Shown: positions 12,081-21,470 of the stretch, piece by piece | How positions within the stretch are numbered: position 1 is the first letter of the stretch | Layout of the letters: every line of letters begins with the position of its first letter | Source of the DNA: Saccoglossus kowalevskii | Taxonomy: Eukaryota > Hemichordata > Enteropneusta > Harrimaniidae | DNA length: 22,212 bases | NCBI RefSeq assembly: GCF_000003605.2 | Contig: NW_003126832.1 | Location: forward strand, 1-22,212 | Direction of reading: 5' to 3' | Notes under the pieces: model-generated | The model's database searches: none | What the model was told of the DNA's origin: nothing | Seen by the model: the letters and a program-made list of their open reading frames with translations, nothing else | Position numbers and translations under genes: made by a program

Positions 12081-12797
12081 TGCTTCAAACACACTTCCAC
12101 TATGGTTGCTGTAAATACACTATCACTATGGTTGCTTCAAATAGACTACCACTTGGGTTGCTTCAAATACACTACCACTGTGGTTGCTTTAAATACACTA
12201 CCACTATGGTTGCTTCAAATACACTACCACTATGGTTGCTTCAAATACACTACCACTTGGGTTGCTTCAAATACACTATCACTATGGTTGCTTCAAATAC
12301 ACTACCTCTATGGTCGCTTCAAATACACTACCACTATGGTTGCTTCAAATACACTACCACTATGGTTGCTTCAAATACACTACCACTATGGTTGTTTCAA
12401 ATAAACTACCACTATGGTTGCTTCAAATACACTACCACCATGTTTTTTTCAAATACACTATCTCTATGGTTGCTTTAAATGCACTACCACTATGGTTGCT
12501 GTAAATACACTACCACTATGGTTGCTTCAAATACACTACCACTATGGTTGCTGTCAATGCACTACCACTATAGTTGCTTCAAATACACTACCACTATGAT
12601 TGTTTCAAATACACTACCATTATGGTTGCTGTCAATGCACTACCACTATGGTTGCTTCAAATACATGACCACTATGGTTGCTTCAAATACACAACCACTA
12701 TGGTTGCTTCAAATACACTACCACTATAGTTGCTTCAAATACACTACCACTATGGTTGCTTCAAATACATTACCACTATGGTTGCTGTCAATGCACT
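12081..12797 (+). repeat. 717-bp block, second copy (partner 2903-3619)
   Basis: The offset from the first copy is exactly 9178 bp throughout. The indels between the two copies (+1 near 9315, +1 near 11332, -1 near 11406, -1 near 11437) cancel, so the whole number of units is expected. Private changes are AATGCACTACC near 12480 in place of AATACAC, and a T in place of C near 12520. The seven-T run lies at 12443-12449. Confidence 0.9.
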
Positions 12798-13090
12798 ATC
12801 ACTATAGTTGCTTCAAATACACTACCACTATGGTTGCTGTCAATGCACTATCACTATAGTTGCTTCAAATACACTACCACTATGATTGTTTCAAATACAC
12901 TACCATTATGGTTGCTGTCAATGCACTACCACTATGGTTGCTTCAAATACATGACCACTATGGTTGCTTCAAATACACTACCACTATGGTTGTTTCAAAT
13001 AAACTACCACTATGGTTGCTTCAAATACACTACCACCATGTTTTTTTCAAATACACTATCTCTATGGTTGCTTTAAATACACTACCACTA
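12798..13090 (+). repeat. Type B units with a further copy of the seven-T segment
   Basis: The GCTGTCAATGCACTATC unit near 12784 and the following TATAG unit are repeated 52 bp later. The run TTTCAAATAAACTACC through the seven-T tract at 13041-13047 repeats 12386-12449 at an offset of 598 bp (23 units). Only satellite units are present. Confidence 0.75.
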
Positions 13091-13275
13091 TGGTTGCTGT
13101 AAAATACCACTACCACTATGGTTGCTCAAATACACTACCACTATGGTTGCTGTCAATGCACTATCACTATAGTTGCTTTCAAAATACAATACCACTATAG
13201 TTGCTTCAAATACACTACCACTATGATTGTTTCAAATACACTACCATTATGGGTTGCTGTCAAATGCACTACCAC
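13091..13275 (+). repeat. Indel-rich stretch of the array
   Basis: At least seven single-base length changes occur in under 200 bases: TGTAAAATACCAC (+2), TTGCTCAAATAC (-1), CTTTCAAAATACAATACC (+2), TATGGGTTGC (+1) and GTCAAATGCAC (+1). The net +5 is confirmed by the phase of landmarks on either side. The order of units otherwise follows 12480-12660. Most of the array has about one length change per several hundred bases, so this is a clear outlier. Confidence 0.8.
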
Positions 13276-14160
13276 TATGGTTGCTTCAAATACATGATCA
13301 CTATGGTTACTTCAATTACACAACCACTATGGTTGTTTCAAGTACATTACCACTATGGTTGCTTCAAATACACTAGCACTATGGTTGCTGAAAATACACT
13401 ACCACTATGGTTGCTTCAAATACACTACCACTATGGTTGATTCAAATACACTACCACTATGGTTGCTTCAAATAGACTACCACTTGGGTTGCTTCAAATA
13501 CACTACCACTGTGGTTGCTTTAAATACACTACCACTATGGTTGCTTCAAATACACTACCACTATGGTTGCTTCAAATACACTACCACTTGGGTTGCTTCA
13601 AATACACTACCACTGTGTTTACTTCAAATACACTACTACTATGGTCGCTTCAAATACACTACCACTATGGTTGCTTCAAATACACTACCACTATGGTTGT
13701 TTCAAGTACATTACTACTATGGTTGCTTCAAATACACTACCACTATGGTTGTTTCAAATAAACTACCACTATTGTTGCTTCAAATACACTACCACCATGG
13801 TTGCTTCAAATACACTATCTCTATGGTTGCTTTAAATACACTACCACTATGGTTGCTGTAAATACACTACCACTCTGGTTGCTTCAAATACACTACCACT
13901 ATGGTTGCTCTCAATGCACTACCACTATAGTTGCTTCAAATACACTACCACTATGGTTGTTTCAAATACACTACCAATATGGTTTCTTCAAATACATGAC
14001 CCCTATGGTTGCTTCAAATACACAACCACTATTGTTGCTTCAAATACACTATCTCTATGGTTGCTTCAAACACACTTCCACTATGGTTGCTGTAAATACA
14101 CTACCACTATGGTTGCTTCAAATACACTGCCACTATGGTTGCTTCAAATAAACTACCACT
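13276..14160 (+). repeat. Type B units; segments shared with 2.3-2.7 kb and 15.0 kb
   Basis: About 13289-13460 (ACATGATCAC, TTACTTCAATTACACAACC, CAAGTACATTACC, ACTAGCAC, GCTGAAAATAC) recurs at about 14979-15150. About 13440-13875 matches 2255-2690. GCTCTCAATGCAC near 13908 is a private form of the type B marker. The stretch contains satellite units only. Confidence 0.75.
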
Positions 14161-14900
14161 GTGGTTGCTGTAAATACACTACCACTATGGTTGCTTCAAA
14201 TACACTACTACTATGGTTGCTGTAAATACACTACCACTATGGTTGCTTCATATAGACTACCACTTGGGTTGCTTCAAATACACTACCACTGTGGTTGCTT
14301 TAAATACACTACCACTATGGTTGCTTCAACTACACTAACACAATGGTTGCTGTAAATGCACTACCATTATGGTTGCTTCAAATACACTACCACTGTAGTT
14401 ACTTCAATTATACTGCCACTATGGTTGCTGTAAATACACTACCACTTAGATTGCTTCAAATACACTACCACTACGGTTGCTTCAAATACACTAGCACTAT
14501 GGTTGCTGAAAATACACTACCACTATGGCTGCTTCAAATACACTCCCACTATGGTTGCTTCAAATACACTAACGCTATGGTTGCTTCAAATACACTACCA
14601 CTATGGTTGTTTCAAGTACATTACCACTATGGTTGCTTCAAATACACTACCACTATGGTTGTTTCAAATAAACTACCACTATGGTTGCTTCAAATACACT
14701 ACCAATGTGGTTGCTTCAAATACACTACCACCATGGTTTCTTCAAATACACTATCTCTATGGTTGCTTTAAATACACTACCACTATGGTTGCTGTAAATA
14801 CACTACCACTATGGTTGCTTCAAATACACTACCACTATGGTTGCTGTCAATGCACTACCACTATAGTTGCTTCAAATACACTACCACTATAGTTGCTTAA
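14161..14900 (+). repeat. Type B units; segments shared with 16.2, 17.1 and 11.1 kb
   Basis: About 14161-14470 (ACTACTACTATGG, TTCATATAGAC, TTCAACTAC, ACTAACACAATGG, TTACTTCAATTA, CACTTAGATTGC) has the same order as 16158-16467 and 17119-17428. TTCATATAG at 14246 corresponds to 16243 and 17204. About 14573-14798 matches 11085-11310. TTGCTTAAATAC near 14896 is one base short. Confidence 0.75.
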
Positions 14901-15204
14901 ATACACTACCACTATGATTGTTTCAAATACACTACCATTATGGTTGCTGTCAATGCACTACCACTATGGTTGCTTCAAATACATGATCACTATGGTTACT
15001 TCAATTACACAACCACTATGGTTGTTTCAAGTACATTACCACTATGGTTGCTTCAAATACACTAGCACTATGGTTGCTGAAAATACACTACCACTATGGT
15101 TTCTTCAAATACACTACCACTATGGTTGATTCAAATACACTACCACTATGGTTGCTTTCAATAAACTACCACTATGGTTGCTTCAAATACACTACCACTA
15201 TGGT

Positions 15205-15490
15205 TGCTTCAATACACTACCACCATGGTTGCTTCAAATGCACTATCTCAATGGTTGTTTCAAATACACTACCACTATGATTGCTTCAAATACACTACCA
15301 CTATGGTTGCTTCAAATACACTACCACTATGGTTGTTTCAAGTACATTACCACTGTGGTTGCTTCATATACACTAACACTATGGTTGCCTCAAATAAACT
15401 ACCACTGTGGTTGCTTCAAATACACTACCACTTGGGTTGCTTCAAATACACTACCACTATGATTGCATCAAATACACTACCACTATGGTT
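15205..15490 (+). repeat. Second type A island, entered through a 25-bp unit
   Basis: The 25-bp unit 15200-15224 with TTCAATACAC is followed by ACCACCATGG, AATGCACTATCTCAATGG and TATGATTGC. The CTCAATGG form is otherwise seen only near 1804 in block A. TTGCCTCAAATAAAC near 15387 is another A marker. Preceding units are type B. Confidence 0.7.
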
Positions 15491-15491
15491 G

Positions 15492-16034
15492 CTTCAACTA
15501 CACTACCACTATGGTTGCTTCAATTACACTACCACTATGGTTGCTTCAAATACCCTACCACTATGGTTGCTTCAAATACACTACCACTATGGTTGCTTCA
15601 AATACACTACCACTATGGTTGTTGAAATACACTACCACTATGGTTGCTTCAAATACACTACCACTATGGTTGCTTCAACTACACTACCACTATGGTTGCT
15701 TCAAATACACTACCACTATGGTTGCTTCAAATACCCTACCACTATGGTTGCTTCAAATACACTACCACTATGGTTGCTTCAAATACACTACCACTATGGT
15801 TGTTGAAATACACTACCACTATGGTTGCTTCAAATACACTACCACTATGGTTGCTTCAACTACACTACCACTATGGTTTCTTCAAATACACTACCACTAT
15901 GGTTGCTTCAAATACCTTACCACTATGGTTGCTTCAAATACACTACCACTATGGTTGCTTCAAATACACTACCACTATGGTTGTTGAAATACACTACCAC
16001 TATGGTTGCTTCAAATACACTACCACTTGGGTTG
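15492..16034 (+). repeat. 181-bp higher-order repeat, three tandem copies
   Basis: Seven units, six of 26 bp and one of 25 bp, form a 181-bp block repeated at 15492, 15673 and 15854. Each copy contains TTCAACTACACTACC, then AATACCCTACC (AATACCTTACC in the third), and ends in the 25-bp unit with GGTTGTTGAAATAC near 15619, 15800 and 15981. The first copy has TTCAATTAC in its second unit and the third has GGTTTCTTC. The last unit positions grade into the following block. Confidence 0.9.
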
Positions 16035-16633
16035 CTTCAAATACACTACCACTGCGGTTACTTCAAATACACTACTACTATGGTCGCTTCAAATACACTA
16101 CCACTATGGTTGCTTCAAATACACTACCACTATGGTTGTTTCAAGTACATTACCGCTGTGGTTGCTGTAAATACACTACCACTATGGTTGCTTCAAATAC
16201 ACTACTACTATGGTTGCTGTAAATACACTACCACTATGGTTGCTTCATATAGACTACCACTTGGGTTGCTTGAAATACACTACCACTGTGGTTGCTTTAA
16301 ATACACTACCACTATGGTTGCTTCAACTACACTAACACAATGGTTGCTGTAAATACACTACCATTATGGTTGCTTCAAATACACTACCACTGTGGTTACT
16401 TCAATTACACTGCCACTATGGTTGCTGTAAATACACTACCACTTAGATTGCTTCAAATACACTACCACTACGGTTGCTTCAAATACACTTCCACTATGGT
16501 TGCTTCAAATAGACTACCACTTGGGTTGCTTCAAATACACTACCACTGTGGTTGCTTTAAAGACACTACCACTTGGGTTGCTTCAAATACACTACCACTG
16601 TGGTTGCTGTAAATACACTACCACTATGGTTGC
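15995..16633 (+). repeat. 961-bp-period duplication, copy 1 (partner 16956-17594)
   Basis: Variant order matches the second copy at a constant offset of 961 bp (37 units minus 1): ACTGCGGTTAC at 16051 and 17012, TTCATATAG at 16243 and 17204, and ACTAACACAATGG at 16330 and 17291. The minus one is explained by the 25-bp unit at 16782-16806. Private changes include ATTACCGCTGTGG near 16150, TTGAAATACAC near 16270 and AAAGACAC near 16559. Confidence 0.88.
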
Positions 16634-16639
16634 TTCAAA

Positions 16640-16806
16640 TACACTCCCACCATGGTTGCTTCAAATGCACTATCTCTATGGTTGCTTCAAATACACTACC
16701 ACTATGGTTGCTGAAAATATACCACCAGTATGGTTGCTTCAAATACACTACCGCTATGGTTGCTTCAAATACACTACCACTATGGTTGCTTCAATACACT
16801 GCCACT
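16640..16806 (+). repeat. Third type A island, exited through a 25-bp unit
   Basis: The order ACTCCCACC, AATGCACTATCTC, GCTGAAAATATACCACCAGTATGG, ACCGCTATGG is that of block A at about 830-960. The island ends in the 25-bp unit 16782-16806 (TTCAATACACTGCC), after which type B units (GGTCGC, GTTGATTC) resume at once. Confidence 0.75.
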
Positions 16807-16955
16807 ATGGTCGCTTCAAATACACTACCACTATGGTTGATTCAAATACACTACCACTATGGTTGCTTCAAATAGACTACCACTTGGGTTGCTTCAAATA
16901 CACTACCACTGTGGTTGCTTTAAATACACTACCACTATGGTTGCTTCAAATACAC

Positions 16956-17594
16956 TACCACTATGGTTGCTTCAAATACACTACCACTTGGGTTGCTTCA
17001 AATACACTACCACTGCGGTTACTTCAAATACACTACTACTATGGTCGCTTCAAATACACTACCACTATGGTTGCTTCAAATACACTACCACTATGGTTGT
17101 TTCAAGTACATTACCACTGTGGTTGCTGTAAATACACTACCACTATGGTTGCTTCAAATACACTACTACTATGGTTGCTGTAAATACACTACCACTATGG
17201 TTGCTTCATATAGACTACCACTTGGGTTGCTTCAAATACACTACCACTGTGGTTGCTTTAAATACACTACCACTATGGTTGCTTCAACTACACTAACACA
17301 ATGGTTGCTGTAAATACACTACCATTATGGTTGCTTCAAATACACTACCACTGTGGTTACTTCAATTACACTGCCACTATGGTTGCTGTAAATACACTAC
17401 CACTTAGATTGCTTCAAATACACTACCACTACGGTTGCTTCAAATACACTACCACTATGGTTGCTTCAAATAGACTACCACTTGGGTTGCTTCAAATACA
17501 CTACCACTGTGGTTGCTTTAAATACACTACCACTTGGGTTGCTTCAAATACACTACCACTGTGGTTGCTGTAAATACACTACCACTATGGTTGC
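16956..17594 (+). repeat. 961-bp-period duplication, copy 2
   Basis: This is the second copy of 15995-16633. It keeps the common forms where the first copy has private changes (ATTACCACTGTGG, TTCAAATACAC, AAATACAC). It ends where TTGCCTCAAATAC at about 17593 opens the right-hand type A block. Confidence 0.88.
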
Positions 17595-20290
17595 CTCAAA
17601 TACACTAACACTGTGGTTGCTTCAAATACATTACCACTTGGGTTGCTTCAAATACACTACCACTATGATTGCTTCAAATACACTACCACTATGGTTGCTT
17701 CAAATACACTAGCACTATGGTTGCTGAAAATACACTACCACTATGGTTGCTTCAAATACACTCCCACTATGGTTTCTTCAAATGCACTATCTCTATGGTT
17801 GCTTCAAATACACTACCACTATGGTTGCTGAAAATACACCACCAGTATGGTTGCTTCAAATACACTACCGCTATGGTTGCTTCAAATACACTACCACTAT
17901 GGTTGCTTCAAATACACTGCCACTATGGTTGTTTCAAATACACTACCACTCTGGTTGCTTCAAATACACTACCACTATGGTTGCTTCAAATAGACTACCA
18001 CTTGGGTTGCTTCAAATACACTACCACTGTGGTTGCTGTAAATACACTACCACTATGGTTGCCTCAAATACACTACCACTGTGGTTGCTTCAAATACACT
18101 ACCACTTGGGTTGCTTCAAATACACTACCACTATGATTGCTTCAAATACACTACCACTATGGTTGCTTCAAATACACTGCCACTATGGTTGTTTCAAATA
18201 CACAACCACTCTGGTTGCTTCAAATACACTACCACTATGGTTGCTTCAAATAGACTACCACTTGGGTTGCTTCAAATACACTACCACTGTGGTTGCTGTA
18301 AATACACTACCACTATGGTTGCCTCAAATACACTAACACTGTGGTTGCATCAAATACACTACCACTTGGGTTGCTTCAAATACACTACCACTATGATTGC
18401 TTCAAATACACTACCACTATGGTTGCTTCAAATACACTAGCACTATGGTTGCTGAAAATACACTACCACTATGGTTGCTTCAAATACACTCCCACTATGG
18501 TTGCTTCAAATGCACTATCTCTATGGTTGCTGAAAATACACTACCACTATGGTTGCTGAAAATACACCACCAGTATGGTTGCTTCAAATACACTACCGCT
18601 ATGGTTGCTTCAAATACACTACCACTATGGTTGCTTCAAATACACTGCCACTATGGTTGTTTCAAATACACAACCACTCTGGTTGCTTCAAATACACTAC
18701 CACTATGGTTGCTTCAAATAGACTACCACTTGGGTTGCTTCAAATACACTACCACTGTGGTTGCTGTAAATACACTACCACTATGGTTGCCTCAAATACA
18801 CTACCACTGTGGTTGCTTCAAATACACTACCACTAGGGTTGCTTCAAATACATTACCACTATGGTTGCTTCATATACACTACCACTATGGTTGTTTCAAA
18901 TAAACTACCACTATGGTTGCTTCAAATACACTACCACCATGGTTGCTTCAAATGCACTATCTCTATGGTTGTTTCAAATACACTACCACTATGATTGCTT
19001 CAAATACACTACCACTATGGTTGCTTCAAATACACTGCCACTATGGTTGTTTCAAATACACAACCACTCTGGTTGCTTCAAATACACTACCACTATGGTT
19101 GCTTCAAATAGACTACCACTTGGGTTGCTTCAAATACACTACCACTGTGGTTGCTGTAAATACACTACCACTATGGTTGCCTCAAATACACTAACACTGT
19201 GGTTGCTTCAAATACACTACCACTTGGGTTGCTTCAAATACACTACCACTATGATTGCTTCAAATACACTACCACTATGGTTGCTTCAAATACACTAGCA
19301 CTATGGTTGCTGAAAATACACTACCACTATGGTTGCTTCAAATACACTCCCACTATGGTTGCTTCAAATGCACTATCTCTATGGTTGCTTCAAATACACT
19401 ACCACTATGGTTGCTGAAAATACACCAACAGTATGATTGCTTCAAATACACTACCGCTATGGTTGCTTCAAATACACCACCACTATGGTTGCTTCAAATA
19501 CACTGCCACTATGGTTGTTTCAAATACACAACCACTCTGGTTGCTTCAAATACACTACCACTATGGTTGCTTCAAATAGACTACCACTTGGGTTGCTTCA
19601 AATACACTACCACTGTGGTTGCTGTAAATACACTACCACTATGGTTGCCTCAAATACACTACCACTGTGGTTGGTTCAAATACACTACCACTTGGGTTGC
19701 TTCAAATACACTACCACTAAGATTGCTTCAAATACACTACCACTATGGTTGCTTCAACTACACTACCACTATGGTTGCTTCAAATACACTACCACTATGG
19801 TTGCTTCAAATACCCTACCACTATGGTTGCTTCAACTACACTAACACAATGGTTGCTGTAAATACACTACCATTATGGTTGCTTCAAATACACTACCACT
19901 GTGGTTACTTCAATTACACTGCCACTATGGTTGCTGTAAATACACTACCACTTAGATTGCTTCAAATACACTACCACTACGGTTGCTTCAAATACACTAC
20001 CACTATGGTTGCTTCAAATAGACTACCACTTGGGTTGCTTCAAATACACTACCACTATGGTTGCTTCAAATTCACTACCGCTATGGTTGCGTCAAATAGA
20101 CTACCACTTGGGTTGCTTCAAATACACTACCACTATGGTTGCTTCAAATATCCTACCGCTATGGTTGCGTCAAATACACTACCACTTGGGTTGCTTCAAA
20201 TACACTACCACTGTGGTTGTTTCAAATATACTACCACTATGGTCGCTTCAAATACACTACCACTATGGTTGCTTCAAATACACTACCACT
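17594..20290 (+). repeat. Type A subarray, right block
   Basis: Type A markers return: TTGCCTCAAATAC near 17593, 18060, 18322, 18788, 19181 and 19648, ACACAACCACTCTGG near 18203, 18668, 19065 and 19528, and ACCAGTATGG near 17840 and 18564. A segment of about 517 bp occurs three times, at 17594-18110, 18322-18838 and 19180-19696. The spacings are 728 bp (28 units) and 858 bp (33 units). Each copy has ACTAACACTGTGG, TATGATTGC, ACTAGCAC, GCTGAAAATAC, ACTCCCAC and AATGCACTATCTC. About 18860-19260 also matches 1715-2115. Confidence 0.87.
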
Positions 20291-20350
20291 ATGGTTGTTT
20301 CAAGTACATTACCACTATGGTTGCTTCATTTACACTACCACTATGGTGGT
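19315..20350 (+). repeat. Long-range duplicate, right copy (partner 805-1760)
   Basis: The offset from the left copy is 18510 bp up to about 20095 and 18588 bp after it, because three units (78 bp, about 20095-20172, with CAAATAGAC and AATATCCTACC) are extra here. The -2 departure from a multiple of 26 equals the sum of all length changes I see between the copies. Private variants are ACCAACAGTATGATTGC near 19425, TTGGTTCAAAT near 19672 and TTCATTTACAC near 20327. Confidence 0.85.
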
Positions 20351-20359
20351 TTCAAATAA

Positions 20360-21245
20360 ACTACCACTATGGTTGCTTCAAATACACTACCACCATGGTT
20401 GCTTCAAATACACTATCTCTATGGTTGCTTTAAATACACTACCACTATGGTTGCTGTAAATACACTACCACTCTGGTTGCTACAAATACACTACCACTAT
20501 GGTTGCTGTCAATGCACTACCACTATAGTTGCTTCAAATACACTACCTCTATGGTCGCTTCAAATACACTACCACTATGGTTGCTTCAAATACACTACCA
20601 CTATGGTTGCTTCAAATACACTACCACTATGGTTGTTTCAAATAAACTACCACTATGGTTGCTTCAAATACACTGCCACCATGGTTTCTTCAAATACACT
20701 ATCTCTATGGTTGCTTTAAATACACTACCACTATGGTTGCTGTAAATACACTACCACTATGGTTGCTTCAAATACACTACCACTATGGTTGCTGTCAATG
20801 CACTACCACTATGGTTGCTTCAAATACATGACCACTATGGTTGCTTCAAATACACAACCACTATGGTTGCTTCAAATACACTACCACTATAGTTGCTTCA
20901 AATACACTACCACTATGGTTGCTTCAAATACACTACCACTATGGTTGCTGTCAATGCACTACCACTATGGTTGCTTCAAATACATGACCACTATGGTTGC
21001 TTCAAATACACAACAACTATGGTTGCTTCAAATACACTATCTCTATGGTTGCTTCAAACACACTTCCACTATGGTTGCTGTAAATACACTATCACTATGG
21101 TTGCTTCAAATAGACTACCACTTGGGTTGCTTCAAATACACTACCACTGTGGTTGCTTTAAATACACTACCACTATGGTTGCTTCAAATACACTACCACT
21201 ATGGTTGCTTCAAATACACTACCACTTGGGTTGCTTCAAATACAC
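20360..21245 (+). repeat. Type B subarray, right block
   Basis: GCTGTCAATGCAC markers return near 20508, 20790 and 20947. About 20760-21240 follows the order of 2690-3090, including ACACAACAACTATGG, ACTATCTC, TTCAAACACACTTCC near 21051 and ACTATCACTATGG. Together with the preceding block this repeats the A-then-B order seen at 1-3000. Confidence 0.8.
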
Positions 21246-21470
21246 TATCACTATGGTTGCTTCAATACACTACCTCTATGGTCGCTTCAAATACACTACC
21301 ACTATGGGTTGCTTCAAAATACACTACCACTATGGTTGCTTCAAATACACTACCACTATGGTTGTTTCAAATAAACTACCACTATGGTTGCTTCAATACA
21401 CTACCACCATGTTTTTTTTCAATACACTATCTCTATGGTTGCTTTAAATGCACTACCACTTAGGTTGCTC
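21246..21470 (+). repeat. Indel-rich copy followed by a clean copy
   Basis: This stretch carries TTCAATACAC (-1) near 21264 and 21394, TATGGGTTGC (+1) and TTCAAAATACAC (+1) near 21305-21318, an eight-T run at 21412-21419 with a lost A after it, and CACTTAGGTTGCTCAAAT near 21458-21471. Nearly the same variant order, from CTATCACTATGG and ACCTCTATGGTCGC onward, restarts cleanly at about 21478. The offset is 232 bp, or nine units minus 2. Confidence 0.75.

Noticed and set aside
11193-12404. 403-codon forward open frame as a protein gene
   Set aside because: It is wholly made of the 26-bp repeat, has overlapping open frames in the other phases encoding the same rotated peptide, and has no unique domain or signal beyond the repeat.
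15492-16034. 181-bp period as an alpha-satellite-like centromeric monomer
   Set aside because: It is a local triplication of seven 26-bp units, not the basic unit of the array, and shows no resemblance I can recognise to alpha satellite. CENP-B box features were not seen.
19255-20433. 392-codon forward open frame
   Set aside because: It begins at TTG, not ATG, consists only of repeat units, and ends at a common variant stop (TTTAAAT type). It is a by-product of a stop-free unit.
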